Shown: positions 35,061 to 44,445 of the stretch, in pieces
Numbering within the stretch: position 1 is the first letter of the stretch
Layout: each line of letters opens with the position of its first letter
Assembly (NCBI RefSeq): GCF_002159185.1
Contig: NZ_NFHD01000001.1
Coordinates: 1-64,000, forward strand
From: Gemmiger sp. An87
GTDB taxonomy: Bacteria; Bacillota; Clostridia; Oscillospirales; Ruminococcaceae
Length of the DNA: 64,000 bases
Direction of reading: 5' to 3'
Made by a program: the position numbers and the translations under genes
Notes under the pieces: model-generated
What the model was told of the DNA's origin: nothing
Database searches by the model: none
The model's input: the letters and a program-made list of their open reading frames with translations, nothing else

Positions 35061-37472
35061 ATGAAGTATGGATATTTTGATGATTTGCAGCGGGAATATG
35101 TAGTGCAGCGGCCGGATACGCCTGCACCCTGGGTAAACTACCTTGGGTCTCCGGAATATGGTGCGATCGTTTCCAATAATGCGGGTGGCTACAGCTTTGC
35201 AAAATCCGGCGCAAACGGGCGGATCCTGCGGTATGTATTCAACCAGTTTGATCAACCGGGCCGTTATCTCTATCTGCGAGATAACGCCAGCGGAGATTTC
35301 TGGTCTGCTTCGTGGCAGCCTGTGGGGAAAGACCTGGAGAAGTACCACTGCGAGTGCCGCCATGGCATGGGTTACACCCGGATGCTGGCCGAATACAGCG
35401 GGATTCAGTCAGAGGCAGTGTACTATGTGCCGAAGGACAGTGCTCATGAGGTGTGGGAGCTGACGGTGACCAACCGTTCGGCGGAACGGCGGGAGCTGAC
35501 GCTGACCGGCTATGCGGAGTTCACCAACCACAGCAATTATGAACAGGATCAGGTTAACCTGCAGTACTCACTGTTTATCAGCCGGACTCTGTTTGACACT
35601 GATCGGATCATGCAGCAGATTCATGGCAATCTGGATGCACAGGCGGCCGATGAGATGGTGGACGGAAAGACCGTTACCGAACGCTTTTTTGGCTTGGCGG
35701 GCGCTCAGGTCGCTTCCTACTGTGGAGATAAGGATGCCTTCCTTGGGCGTTATCACACCTATGGGAACCCGAAGGGGGTTGCAGCCGGAGACCTGGGAAA
35801 TGTGCTCAGCTACAATGAAAATTCCTGCGGGGCGCTATCCTGTGTCGTGGAGCTGGAGCCTGGCGAAAGCCGCACGGTCGCCTTCCTGCTGGGGATGAAG
35901 CCCTCCGCAAAGGCGGCAGAGCTGCTGCAGGGTTACCGGAATGCCGCGGATCGCTGCGAGAAAGAGCTGAAAGAGCTGAAGGAGGAATGGTATGGTCGCC
36001 TGGACCATCTTCAGGTCGATACACCGGACCCGGCCTTCAACACGATGATCAACACATGGAATGCCTATAACTGCTTTATTACATTTGTGTGGTCCCGCGC
36101 GGCTTCCTTTATTTACTGCGGCCTGCGCAATGGTTACGGATATCGAGACACCGTGCAGGATATTCAGGGGATTATTCATCTGGAACCAGAGATGGCACGA
36201 GAGAAGATCCGCTTCATGCTGTCTGCCCAGGTGGATAACGGCGGCGGGCTGCCGCTGGTGAAGTTTACCCATAATCCTGGCCATGAAGATACCCCGGACG
36301 ATGCTTCGTATGTGGCAGAGACTGGGCATCCTGCCTATCGTGCGGACGACGCGCTGTGGCTGTTCCCCACGGTATACAAGTATGTGGCGGAAACTGGCGA
36401 CAAGGAATTTCTGGATCAGGTGATCCCTTTTGCAAATCGAGATGAAGGCACCGTGTACGAGCATCTGAAGCGTGCGGTTCAGTTCTCTCTGGCTCATCTG
36501 GGGCCTCACGGTCTGCCGGCCGGATTGTATGCGGACTGGAACGATTGTTTGCGATTGGGGGCAAACGGCGAATCCACTTTTGTGGCGCTGCAGTTCTACT
36601 ATGCGTTGCGTATTCTGAAATATTTTGCGGAGGATCGTGGGCAGCAAGAGGATTGCCGTTGGCTGGAAAATGAACTGGAGGAAGCGGGCAAAAAAATTCA
36701 GGCGCTGTGCTGGGATGGTGACCGCTTCATTCGTGGCTTTACAGAAGAAGGTGAACGCATCGGTGCTGCTCAGGACCCGGAGGCGAACCTGTGGCTGAAC
36801 CCCCAGAGCTGGGCGGTAATCAGTGGGCTGGCTAGTGAGGAACAGGCGGATGAAGCAATGCGTAAGGTGTTCGATCGACTGAATACTCCATACGGAGCGG
36901 TTCTGATGGATCCGCCTTATCATGCACATGCTTTTGATGGTGCGTTGGCGGTCATTTATAACCCTGGAACAAAAGAGAACGCGGGCATCTTCTCGCAGTC
37001 GCAGGGCTGGCTGATCTTGGCGGAGGCTCTGCTCGGGCACGGAGAACGTGCGTTCCGTTATTTCACAGAAAATGCGCCGGCGGCGCAAAATGACCGGGCA
37101 GAGATCCGTCGCTTGGAGCCTTATTGCTATGGTCAGTTTACGGAAGGGCCTGCCAGCAAGCATTTCGGACGTTCGCAAGTGCATTGGCTGACGGGTACCG
37201 CTTCCACGGTGATGGTTGGCTGTGTGGAAGGAATTCTGGGCCTTCGGCCGGATCTGAATGGCCTGCGCCTGGCACCTGCGGTGCCGAAGCAGTGGAAGTC
37301 GTTTACAATGGAGAAGGACTTCCGCGGTCGGAAGCTGCATATCCGTGTGGAAAATCCGAATGGGAAAGAGTCTGGTTTTACCTCCCTGAATGTCAATGGA
37401 CAGGAACTTGCTTCCAATTACATTCCGGAGAAGCTGCTGACTGCAGAGAATGAGATACTGCTGGTTCTTTAA
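35061..37472 (+). CDS. GH94 cellobiose/chitobiose phosphorylase-like
   Basis: An 803-residue GH94 enzyme, the size of cellobiose and diacetylchitobiose phosphorylases. The general acid is in GLYADWNDCLRLGANGES, and the phosphate-binding region includes SQSQGWLILAEALLGHG. Starts MKYGYFDDLQREYVVQRPDTPAPWVNYLG with AAGGATGGG before the ATG at 35061; the ORF's first ATG (35049) overlaps that site. It would cleave a disaccharide imported by the ABC system encoded 1 kb downstream. I cannot separate glucose from GlcNAc specificity by eye. Confidence 0.88.
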   Translation: MKYGYFDDLQREYVVQRPDTPAPWVNYLGSPEYGAIVSNNAGGYSFAKSGANGRILRYVFNQFDQPGRYLYLRDNASGDFWSASWQPVGKDLEKYHCECRHGMGYTRMLAEYSGIQSEAVYYVPKDSAHEVWELTVTNRSAERRELTLTGYAEFTNHSNYEQDQVNLQYSLFISRTLFDTDRIMQQIHGNLDAQAADEMVDGKTVTERFFGLAGAQVASYCGDKDAFLGRYHTYGNPKGVAAGDLGNVLSYNENSCGALSCVVELEPGESRTVAFLLGMKPSAKAAELLQGYRNAADRCEKELKELKEEWYGRLDHLQVDTPDPAFNTMINTWNAYNCFITFVWSRAASFIYCGLRNGYGYRDTVQDIQGIIHLEPEMAREKIRFMLSAQVDNGGGLPLVKFTHNPGHEDTPDDASYVAETGHPAYRADDALWLFPTVYKYVAETGDKEFLDQVIPFANRDEGTVYEHLKRAVQFSLAHLGPHGLPAGLYADWNDCLRLGANGESTFVALQFYYALRILKYFAEDRGQQEDCRWLENELEEAGKKIQALCWDGDRFIRGFTEEGERIGAAQDPEANLWLNPQSWAVISGLASEEQADEAMRKVFDRLNTPYGAVLMDPPYHAHAFDGALAVIYNPGTKENAGIFSQSQGWLILAEALLGHGERAFRYFTENAPAAQNDRAEIRRLEPYCYGQFTEGPASKHFGRSQVHWLTGTASTVMVGCVEGILGLRPDLNGLRLAPAVPKQWKSFTMEKDFRGRKLHIRVENPNGKESGFTSLNVNGQELASNYIPEKLLTAENEILLVL

Positions 37473-37485
37473 GCGGATAGGATAA

Positions 37486-37522
37486 AAAAATCCCGCCGGG
37501 CGGTCAGCCCGGCGGGATTTTT
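37486..37522. terminator. Bidirectional terminator after GH94 pair
   Basis: AAAAAATCCCGCCGGGC and GCCCGGCGGGATTTTT form a perfect stem around GGTCA between the convergent GH94 and araC-type genes. Confidence 0.92.
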
Positions 37523-37538
37523 GCAGTTATCAAAAGCG

Positions 37539-38285
37539 TTAATCCTCCCAGGGGTTCAAGCGGCTTACATCCCGATATTTTTTGGGAGTCATTCCGGTAA
37601 CTTCGCGGAATTGCTGGATAAAATGACTTTGGGAGGAAAACGCCAGCTGGTTGGCAATGTCGATCATGGAACTGTCGCTGAAACGCAGAAGATTTTTGGC
37701 CATGTTGATTTTCTGTTGGCGAATATATCCGCTGACGGAAGTTCCGGTTTCTTTTTTAAAAAGGCGGGAAAGATAGCTGGGAGAAACCCCCAGTTCGTCG
37801 GCCAGGTCTTCAATGGTGATACGCTCTTTGATGTGAGCATAAATGTATTCTTTTCCTGCGTTGATATGCTTGGAGTTGGTATCGTTGCGCAGATGCTTGC
37901 GCATCTTTTTGGTGAAATCCATCACCATATCATCGTGCAGCTGACAAACCGCATTCACGGAGTGAAGATCGTCCAGCTTTTGAATATAGAAATCGCTGAG
38001 TCGAAAAGCCTGCTCCAGCTCCATGCCGCTTTGAACACAAAGCCGGGTGATCATAGCGGTGGTTATGACGAGGTGATATTTCAGGTTGAGTACGGGGTCG
38101 CGAGACAGCTGCCCTACCCCTTCCTCCTGGCTGAAACGGCCCGATTCGCAGTTGCGTCGTACATAATCCACATTTCCACTGGCTACTGCATGATAAAACT
38201 GATATTCCTCACTGGGGTTTCGGTGTTCCATTTCATCGATCTCGTCATTGGCTTCCAAAAGAAGCCACTCCTTCTGATAGCTCAT
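37539..38285 (-). CDS. AraC-family regulator
   Basis: A 248-residue activator. The two helix-turn-helix motifs of the AraC domain fill the last ~100 residues: ITIEDLADELGVSPSYLSRLF and the second around IDIANQLAFSSQSHFIQQFR, ending TGMTPKKYRD. The N-terminal half is helical and has no cupin. It is divergent from the ABC importer operon, and a 20-base tandem direct repeat overlaps its own promoter. It probably switches on the importer, and perhaps the GH94 pair, when the sugar is present. Confidence 0.93.
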   Translation of the reverse strand: MSYQKEWLLLEANDEIDEMEHRNPSEEYQFYHAVASGNVDYVRRNCESGRFSQEEGVGQLSRDPVLNLKYHLVITTAMITRLCVQSGMELEQAFRLSDFYIQKLDDLHSVNAVCQLHDDMVMDFTKKMRKHLRNDTNSKHINAGKEYIYAHIKERITIEDLADELGVSPSYLSRLFKKETGTSVSGYIRQQKINMAKNLLRFSDSSMIDIANQLAFSSQSHFIQQFREVTGMTPKKYRDVSRLNPWED

Positions 38286-38372
38286 AATTGCCCCCTTTTT
38301 GTGCTGGGAGGATGGTTAAATCTGTCCGGTGCAGAAAACTAGGTCGGAAGTTAATATAGAATATTTTATTTT

Positions 38373-38401
38373 ATTATACTATGAAACTAGAGTGGTAGCA
38401 A
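38373..38401 (-). promoter_or_regulatory. Promoter of the AraC-family gene
   Basis: Minus strand TTGCTA (38396-38401), 17-base spacer, TATAAT (38373-38378). The tandem repeat at 38381-38420 covers the -35 and spacer. Confidence 0.55.
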
Positions 38402-38420
38402 TGAAATCAGAGTGGCTGAA
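38381..38420 (+). promoter_or_regulatory. Tandem 20-base repeat, likely AraC binding sites
   Basis: ATGAAACTAGAGTGGTAGCA is followed at once by ATGAAATCAGAGTGGCTGAA. Fourteen or more positions agree, and the period (20 bases) is two helical turns, the pattern of AraC-family half-sites. The rest of 38286-38600 is AT-rich and holds TATAAT-like boxes at 38504-38509 and 38532-38537 for the importer operon. Confidence 0.6.
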
Positions 38421-38600
38421 GCTGAGGAAGAAAAGTGGGAGATAAGATTTGGAAATGCATAATGGACAAAATTTAGTCATGAATTTGATATTATTTGTTT
38501 GATTATAATATATTGGATAAGAGCAGGACGGTATAATAATAGTACGATAACGGATTCGGTACTCCACGCAGGGGTATCAAAAAAATAGGAGGTTTTTAGC

Positions 38601-39989
38601 ATGAACAAAAGAGTAGTTTCTCTGCTGGCAGCAACTGTAGTTGGTGCCAGTGTGCTGACCGGTTGCGGCGCCGGAGCAGGTGCATCCGGCAGTACTGTAA
38701 GCGACGGTACTTCGGCGGAAGGTGCGGTCATCAATATCTATAGCTGGAACGATGAATTCCGCACTCGTCTGGAGGCCATCTATCCGGAAGTGGAAAGCAC
38801 TTCTTCCGATGGCACTGTTACCAAGCTCAAGGATGGCACCGAGATCCACTGGATTATCAACCCCAATCAGGATGGCGTGTACCAGCAGAAGCTGGACGAG
38901 GCACTGCTGAATCAGGCATCGGCTGCAAACGATGATAAGGTGGATATTTTCCTTTCTGAAACCGATTATGTGTTCAAATACACCGATGCGGATGCAGATG
39001 TAGCTATGCCTCTGGAGGATCTGGGCATTGATCCTGCAACTGATTTGGCTGACCAGTATGAGTTTACCAAGACCACTGCTTCGGACCAGAATGGCGTACA
39101 GCGCGGTTCTACCTGGCAGTGCTGCCCAGGCCTGTTGGTGTATCGCCGCGATATTGCCAAGGATGTTTTCGGTACCGATGATCCCGTAGCAGTAGGCGAA
39201 AAGGTTAAGGACTGGGATACTTTGAAGGGAACTGCAGAAGAACTGAAGGCGAAGGGTTACTTTACGTTTGCCTCCTATGCGGATACCTTCCGGCTGTACG
39301 GCAACAGCATCTCCGCTCCTTGGGTGGCTGCTGGTGAGACTACGGTTAAGGTAGATCCGCAGATCATGAACTGGATCAATGATTCCAAGGAATGGCTGGA
39401 TGCGGGATATTTCGATAAGACGGTTAAAGGGCAGTGGAATGATGACTGGAATAAGTCCATGAGTTCCTCCTCCAAGGTGTTTGCTTTCCTGCTGCCTGCA
39501 TGGGGCATCGACTTTACTCTGAATCCCAACTGGGATGGCGAAAGCGGAATGTGGGGCGTGACCAATCCCCCGCAGGAATATAACTGGGGCGGTTCCTACA
39601 TCCACGCAGCCACCGGCACTGACAACCCGGAGCATGTAAAGGACATCATTTTGGCGCTGACTGCCGATAAGGATAACCTGCTTAAGATCTCTCGCGATTA
39701 CATGGACTTCACCAACACGGTCAGCGGCATGCAGGAAGCTGCCACGGACGCATCCTTTGCTTCTGAGTTCCTGGGTGGCCAGAACCCCTATGAGTACTTC
39801 GCTCCTGTGGCGGAGAACATCAAGATCGCGCCGCTCTCTTCCTACGATCAGGGCTGCGTTGAGCTGATCCAGAATGCGTTCAGCGATTACTTCCAGGATA
39901 ATGTGGACTACGACCAGGCAAAAGCAAACTTTGAGACCGCGATCCGGGAGCGTTATCCTGACGTTACCGAGATCCAGTGGGCGGAGTAA
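38601..39989 (+). CDS. Sugar ABC transporter binding lipoprotein (island)
   Basis: A 462-residue precursor with signal MNKRVVSLLAATVVGASVLTG (lipobox LTGC, Cys22). The mature part is a type 1 solute-binding protein with aromatic residues suited to sugar stacking (YSWNDEF, NPNWDGESGMW, YNWGGSYIH). AGGAGG is eight bases before the ATG. It is expressed with two permeases behind a stable hairpin. It is not closely similar to the binding protein at 15764 (different length and motifs), so the substrates should differ. Confidence 0.92.
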   Translation: MNKRVVSLLAATVVGASVLTGCGAGAGASGSTVSDGTSAEGAVINIYSWNDEFRTRLEAIYPEVESTSSDGTVTKLKDGTEIHWIINPNQDGVYQQKLDEALLNQASAANDDKVDIFLSETDYVFKYTDADADVAMPLEDLGIDPATDLADQYEFTKTTASDQNGVQRGSTWQCCPGLLVYRRDIAKDVFGTDDPVAVGEKVKDWDTLKGTAEELKAKGYFTFASYADTFRLYGNSISAPWVAAGETTVKVDPQIMNWINDSKEWLDAGYFDKTVKGQWNDDWNKSMSSSSKVFAFLLPAWGIDFTLNPNWDGESGMWGVTNPPQEYNWGGSYIHAATGTDNPEHVKDIILALTADKDNLLKISRDYMDFTNTVSGMQEAATDASFASEFLGGQNPYEYFAPVAENIKIAPLSSYDQGCVELIQNAFSDYFQDNVDYDQAKANFETAIRERYPDVTEIQWAE

Positions 39990-40020
39990 TATAGCTACTG
40001 GTAACCCCAAATTGAAAATG

Positions 40021-40050
40021 GCTGCCGCACTGATAATACAGTGCGGCAGC
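40021..40050 (+). promoter_or_regulatory. Intercistronic hairpin after binding-protein gene
   Basis: GCTGCCGCACTG-ATAATA-CAGTGCGGCAGC is a perfect 12-bp stem followed by ATTTTCCCG. The T run is short, so it may be a leaky terminator or a 3' end stabiliser that raises binding protein over permease levels. Confidence 0.75.
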
Positions 40051-40076
40051 ATTTTCCCGAAAAGGAACGGTGAACT

Positions 40077-41027
40077 ATGAAAAAGAAAAATAATCATCTC
40101 AGCTATGCCAAATGGGGCTATTTGTTTATCCTTCCGTTCTTTGCAGCATTTTTCATCTTTTCATTAATTCCGCTGGTGGATACAGTTCGCTACAGTTTTT
40201 ATGAGTACTATCGTTCCGGCATCAAAGAGGTTGGTCCTACGTTTATTGGTTTGGAGAATTATGCTGAGTTGCTTCGCTCCGATATGATCGGCTATGCTGG
40301 AAATACCCTGATTCTGTGGCTCATTGGTTTTGTGCCTCAGATTGTCATTGCGTTGTTGCTGGCCAATTGGTTTACAGATATCCGCATTAAGATTCGCGGA
40401 ATGCAGGTGTTTAAAATTATTATTTATCTGCCGAATCTGATTATGGCGTCGGCATTTGCCATGCTTTTCTTTGCGCTGTTTTCCACCAATGGCCCCATCA
40501 ATTCGATTTTGCTGTCTGTGGGAATGGTTTCTGAACCGATCGATTTTATGGGCACTGCGTTCGGTACCCGTTCGCTGATCGGCTTGATGAACTTCCTCAT
40601 GTGGTTTGGCAACACGACCATTATGCTGATGGCTGCCATAATGAGCATCAGCCCGGACATTTTTGAGGCTTGCGAGTTGGATGGCTGCGGCAGTGTAAAG
40701 CGCTTTTTCTATATTACCTTGCCGCTGATCCGCCCGATTCTGGCGTACACACTGATTACCTCCATCATCGGTGGATTGCAGATGTTCGATGTGCCGCAGA
40801 TCCTGACCAACGGACAGGGCAATCCGAACCGTACTTCTATGACACTGATCATGTTCCTGAATAGTCATTTGAAGAGCCGTAACTATGGTATGGCGGGCGC
40901 GCTGTCGGTCTATCTGTTTATCGTCAGCGGTGTTCTGTGCTTCTTTGTCTATCGCATGACGAACGGTAAGGATAAAACAGGCACGGCGCGGGCCGCCAAG
41001 AAAGCAAAAGGAGGCAGCAAAGCATGA
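40077..41027 (+). CDS. Sugar ABC transporter permease (MalF type, island)
   Basis: A 316-residue CUT1 permease with six membrane segments; the EAA loop is in IFEACELDGCGSVKRFFYITLP. The C terminus is lysine-rich (RAAKKAKGGSKA). AAAGGAAC precedes the ATG. Its stop overlaps the next start in ATGA, so translation is coupled. Confidence 0.92.
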   Translation: MKKKNNHLSYAKWGYLFILPFFAAFFIFSLIPLVDTVRYSFYEYYRSGIKEVGPTFIGLENYAELLRSDMIGYAGNTLILWLIGFVPQIVIALLLANWFTDIRIKIRGMQVFKIIIYLPNLIMASAFAMLFFALFSTNGPINSILLSVGMVSEPIDFMGTAFGTRSLIGLMNFLMWFGNTTIMLMAAIMSISPDIFEACELDGCGSVKRFFYITLPLIRPILAYTLITSIIGGLQMFDVPQILTNGQGNPNRTSMTLIMFLNSHLKSRNYGMAGALSVYLFIVSGVLCFFVYRMTNGKDKTGTARAAKKAKGGSKA

Positions 41028-41869
41028 AACATAAAAAAGGTAATTTGGGCGAAACGATCCTCGCTTACTTTATTTTGATCGTGCTGTCCTTTCTGTGCCT
41101 GTTCTTCTTTTACATCTTAATCGTCAACGCCACTCGCTCTCATGCGGATCTGCAGAAAGGGTTCAGCTGGCTGCCCGGCAACTATTTTCTGGAAAATCTG
41201 AAAAGTGTGGCGAATGACGGCAGCTTCCCCATGTTCCGGGGAATCCTGAACAGCCTGATCGTCTCCACCTGTACGGCGGCATTGTGTACTTATTTTTCGG
41301 CGCTTACTGCTTATGGACTGTATGCCTATCAGTTTAAGCTGAAAAAAGTTGCGTTTACATTTATTATGGCGATTCTGGTCATGCCCACACAGGTCACAGC
41401 CATGGGCTTCTTGCGCTTGATGACAAACATTGGGCTGTATGATTCGCTGCTGCCGCTCATCCTGCCTTCGGTGGCGTCTCCGGCTGTGTTCTATTTTATG
41501 TACAGCTACCTGGAATCCTCACTGCCGCTTTCGCTGGTGGAAGCGGCGCGGATCGATGGTTCTGGCGAATTTATGACCTTCAACCGCATTGTGCTGCCGA
41601 TTATGAAACCTGCGGTAGCGGTGCAGGCTATCTTTACCTTCGTGGGTTCTTGGAATAACTACTTTGTTCCTGCCCTGATCATTCAGTCGAAGGACAAGAT
41701 GACGGTTCCCATCCTAATTGCCACATTGCGCGGCGCTGACTATATGAATTTTGATATGGGCAAGATTTATATGATGATTATGGTGGCGATCGTTCCGATC
41801 ATTGTGGTTTATCTGCTGCTGTCCAAATACATTATCGCCGGCATCACGCTGGGCGGCGTGAAAGAATAA
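41024..41869 (+). CDS. Sugar ABC transporter permease (MalG type, island)
   Basis: A 281-residue partner permease with six membrane segments and the EAA loop LVEAARIDGSGEFMTFNRIV; the end GITLGGVKE is typical. Starts within the stop of the preceding gene. No ATP-binding subunit is on the island, so it must borrow one from the host genome. Confidence 0.92.
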   Translation: MKHKKGNLGETILAYFILIVLSFLCLFFFYILIVNATRSHADLQKGFSWLPGNYFLENLKSVANDGSFPMFRGILNSLIVSTCTAALCTYFSALTAYGLYAYQFKLKKVAFTFIMAILVMPTQVTAMGFLRLMTNIGLYDSLLPLILPSVASPAVFYFMYSYLESSLPLSLVEAARIDGSGEFMTFNRIVLPIMKPAVAVQAIFTFVGSWNNYFVPALIIQSKDKMTVPILIATLRGADYMNFDMGKIYMMIMVAIVPIIVVYLLLSKYIIAGITLGGVKE

Positions 41870-41877
41870 TCCCCGGC

Positions 41878-41919
41878 AAAAAGACCGTCATAGTATACAA
41901 CACTATGGCGGCCTTTTGT
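41878..41919 (+). terminator. Probable terminator after importer genes
   Basis: AAAAGACCGTCATAGT and ACTATGGCGGCCTTTTG form an imperfect stem (G-T pairs and one bulge) with A and T flanks. It may be leaky, letting transcription reach the GH3 gene. Confidence 0.55.
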
Positions 41920-41948
41920 GTATTCATATTTGAGAGGAAGTTTGTTTT

Positions 41949-44393
41949 ATGGTAATAACGCATAATTTTAGCGGCAGCCGGGATGCGGCTCCTGCTGCGC
42001 GAGAAATTTGTCACGCCGCACTGGCGAGAAAAGCAGCAGCAGCTGGGATCGTACTGCTGAAAAATAATGGGATCTTGCCACTGGCGGCAACGGCGCCAAT
42101 TGCGCTGTTCGGAAACGGTGCAGGGCATACGGTAAAGGGCGGAATCGGCTCCGGAGATGTGAACAATCGGGAGAATATCTCGATTTATGAGGGCCTTAAG
42201 GCGGTTGGAGTGCCTCTGACCAGTGAATCATGGATAGAAGACTATGAGAAACGGTATATGACGGCGCGCTTTCAGTGGAGAGACAAAATTCTGGAAGATG
42301 CAAAAAAGGTGGAAAATCCATTCGATGCCTATGCAGACAACCCTTTTGTGCTTCCGCAGGGGCGAGACATTGAACCGGAGGACTGGCGGGGAGCCGCTGC
42401 TGCGGTGTATGTGATCAGTCGCATTTCGGGAGAAGGAAAGGATCGAACCGCACAGGAAGGCGATTATCGGCTGAGCGAACAGGAGCGGGAAGACCTTCGC
42501 AGGTTAGATGCGGCAGAACTTCCGGTGATCCTGCTAATCAATGCGGGAGGTCCGGTGGAGCTGACCGACCTGATGGAGCAGATGCACCATCTGGCGGCGA
42601 TTCTGCAGATTTCTCAGCTGGGTCAGCAGGGAGGAGCTGCCGTTGCAGATGTTCTGCTTGGGAAAGTGGTCCCGGAGGGGAAACTTACTGCCACCTGGGC
42701 ACGTCGTTATACGGATTACCCCAGTGCAGATACATTCGGGGCGTGCAATGGCGATTTGGAGAAAGAGATCTACACAGAGGGAATCTATGTGGGCTATCGC
42801 TACTTTGACAGTTTTGATATACAGCCCTTGTTCCCGTTTGGGTACGGACTGTCCTACACCGAGTTTTCAGTAGAGTTTGAAGGGATGGAGGCCGATGCGC
42901 ATGCTGTTCGGGTGGCAGTTAAGGTGAGCAATACCGGCAAACTTTATGCGGGCCGTGAAGTGGTTCAGGTTTATGCAGCCTGCCCGCAGAACGGGGGCGC
43001 AAAGGAATACCGGCGTTTGGTGGGCTTTGCAAAGACGCAGCAACTTGGACCGGGGGAGACTCAGTGTGTAACGATTGCGGTGGATGCGAAGCAGCTGGCT
43101 TCCTTTTCTCAGGAAAAGCAGGCGTGGGTCCTGGAACAAGGCGTGTATACTCTTTTTGTAGGCAATAGTAGTGTGAACTGTAAGCCCTGCGCCCACCTAA
43201 AGGTGGAGACAGAAAAGGTGCTGGAGCGCACACATCCGATCTGCCCGGTGCAGCATCCCTTTGAAGAACTGAAATGTGCTGCGCCTGCAATGGAGAAGGC
43301 GGCGCTGGCCACACAGATGAAACTGCCGTGCATTCGGTTCAACCCTGAGCCGGAGGAGAAGGCACAGGCCGCAATAGTCCCGCTGGCAGACGGCCCGGTG
43401 GAGGAGTTGATCCCTCTGCTCTATGGCAATATCACAAAAGGCGCCAGCACCTTGGGTTCCGCGGGAATCCGCGTGCCTGGTTCTGCGGGCGAGACGTCCG
43501 AGGCGCTGGAGACATCCCGTGGGGTTCGGTCGCTGATTATGGCGGATGGCCCTGCCGGTCTCCGGCTGCGCCAGAGCTATCAGGTTGATCGGGATACGGG
43601 TGAGGTGATTCCCACCGGAGTATTGGGGTCCCTGGACAACGGATTCCTGGATGAGCCGAAGCATCATGACAATGCGGACACCTACTATCAATTCTGTACG
43701 GCATTTCCGGTGGGCACGGCGCTGGCTCAAAGCTGGGATCTTGAACTTATGGATGAATTCGGGCGGGCGATTGCCGCGGAAATGGAGGAATTCCATATCG
43801 ATCTGTGGTTGGCCCCGGGGCTGAATATTCACCGAAATCCACTCTGCGGACGTAATTTTGAATATTATGCGGAGGACCCGCTGCTGTCCGGCATGATTGC
43901 GGCGGCGGTGACCCGCGGCGTGCAGCATGACGGCAGCCGAGGGGTGACCATCAAGCATTTTGCGTGCAACAACCAGGAGGATCACCGAATGGGCGTGGAT
44001 GTGCGTGTTTCGGAACGAGCGTTGCGAGAGATTTATCTGCGAGGATTTGAAATTGTAGTCAAGGCGGCAGCTCCGGCAGCGATCATGACTTCGTATAATC
44101 GTATCAATGGTGTGCAGGCGGCGAACAGCAGAGATCTGTGTACGGTGGTAGCTCGTAAGGAGTGGGGATTCGGCGGACTGATTATGTCTGATTGGAACAC
44201 CACCGTTCCCGCAGATGGCAGTATTCCCTGGCAGTGTGCGGCAGCAGGGAATGATGTGATCATGCCAGGAAACCCGCAGGATGATGCAGATATCCGGAAA
44301 GCTTTGCGGGAGGGCGTCCTGAAAGAGGAAGAGGTGCGTGCTTGTGCAGGCCGTTTGATTGAGCTGTCCCAGCGGTTGAGTCAGGGAAGATAA
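41949..44393 (+). CDS. GH3 beta-glycosidase with reversed domain order
   Basis: An 814-residue GH3 enzyme in which the usual C-terminal part comes first. Residues ~30-270 are the alpha/beta sandwich (AAAAGIVLLKNNGILPL; GGAAVADVLLGKVVPEGKL), ~280-400 the fibronectin-III-like domain (LFPFGYGLSYTEF onward), and the TIM barrel is last (~520-814). The nucleophile Asp is in GGLIMSDWNTT near the C terminus, and KHFACNNQEDHR is the substrate-binding motif. This swapped order is known in some rumen GH3 beta-glucosidases. No signal peptide. GAGAGGAAG precedes the ATG. It probably hydrolyses the sugar brought in by the adjacent importer. Confidence 0.9.
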   Translation: MVITHNFSGSRDAAPAAREICHAALARKAAAAGIVLLKNNGILPLAATAPIALFGNGAGHTVKGGIGSGDVNNRENISIYEGLKAVGVPLTSESWIEDYEKRYMTARFQWRDKILEDAKKVENPFDAYADNPFVLPQGRDIEPEDWRGAAAAVYVISRISGEGKDRTAQEGDYRLSEQEREDLRRLDAAELPVILLINAGGPVELTDLMEQMHHLAAILQISQLGQQGGAAVADVLLGKVVPEGKLTATWARRYTDYPSADTFGACNGDLEKEIYTEGIYVGYRYFDSFDIQPLFPFGYGLSYTEFSVEFEGMEADAHAVRVAVKVSNTGKLYAGREVVQVYAACPQNGGAKEYRRLVGFAKTQQLGPGETQCVTIAVDAKQLASFSQEKQAWVLEQGVYTLFVGNSSVNCKPCAHLKVETEKVLERTHPICPVQHPFEELKCAAPAMEKAALATQMKLPCIRFNPEPEEKAQAAIVPLADGPVEELIPLLYGNITKGASTLGSAGIRVPGSAGETSEALETSRGVRSLIMADGPAGLRLRQSYQVDRDTGEVIPTGVLGSLDNGFLDEPKHHDNADTYYQFCTAFPVGTALAQSWDLELMDEFGRAIAAEMEEFHIDLWLAPGLNIHRNPLCGRNFEYYAEDPLLSGMIAAAVTRGVQHDGSRGVTIKHFACNNQEDHRMGVDVRVSERALREIYLRGFEIVVKAAAPAAIMTSYNRINGVQAANSRDLCTVVARKEWGFGGLIMSDWNTTVPADGSIPWQCAAAGNDVIMPGNPQDDADIRKALREGVLKEEEVRACAGRLIELSQRLSQGR

Positions 44394-44445
44394 ATGGGAA
44401 TCAATGCAGCAGAATATAGTGAATGCTCATAGCAGATAAGAGGGG

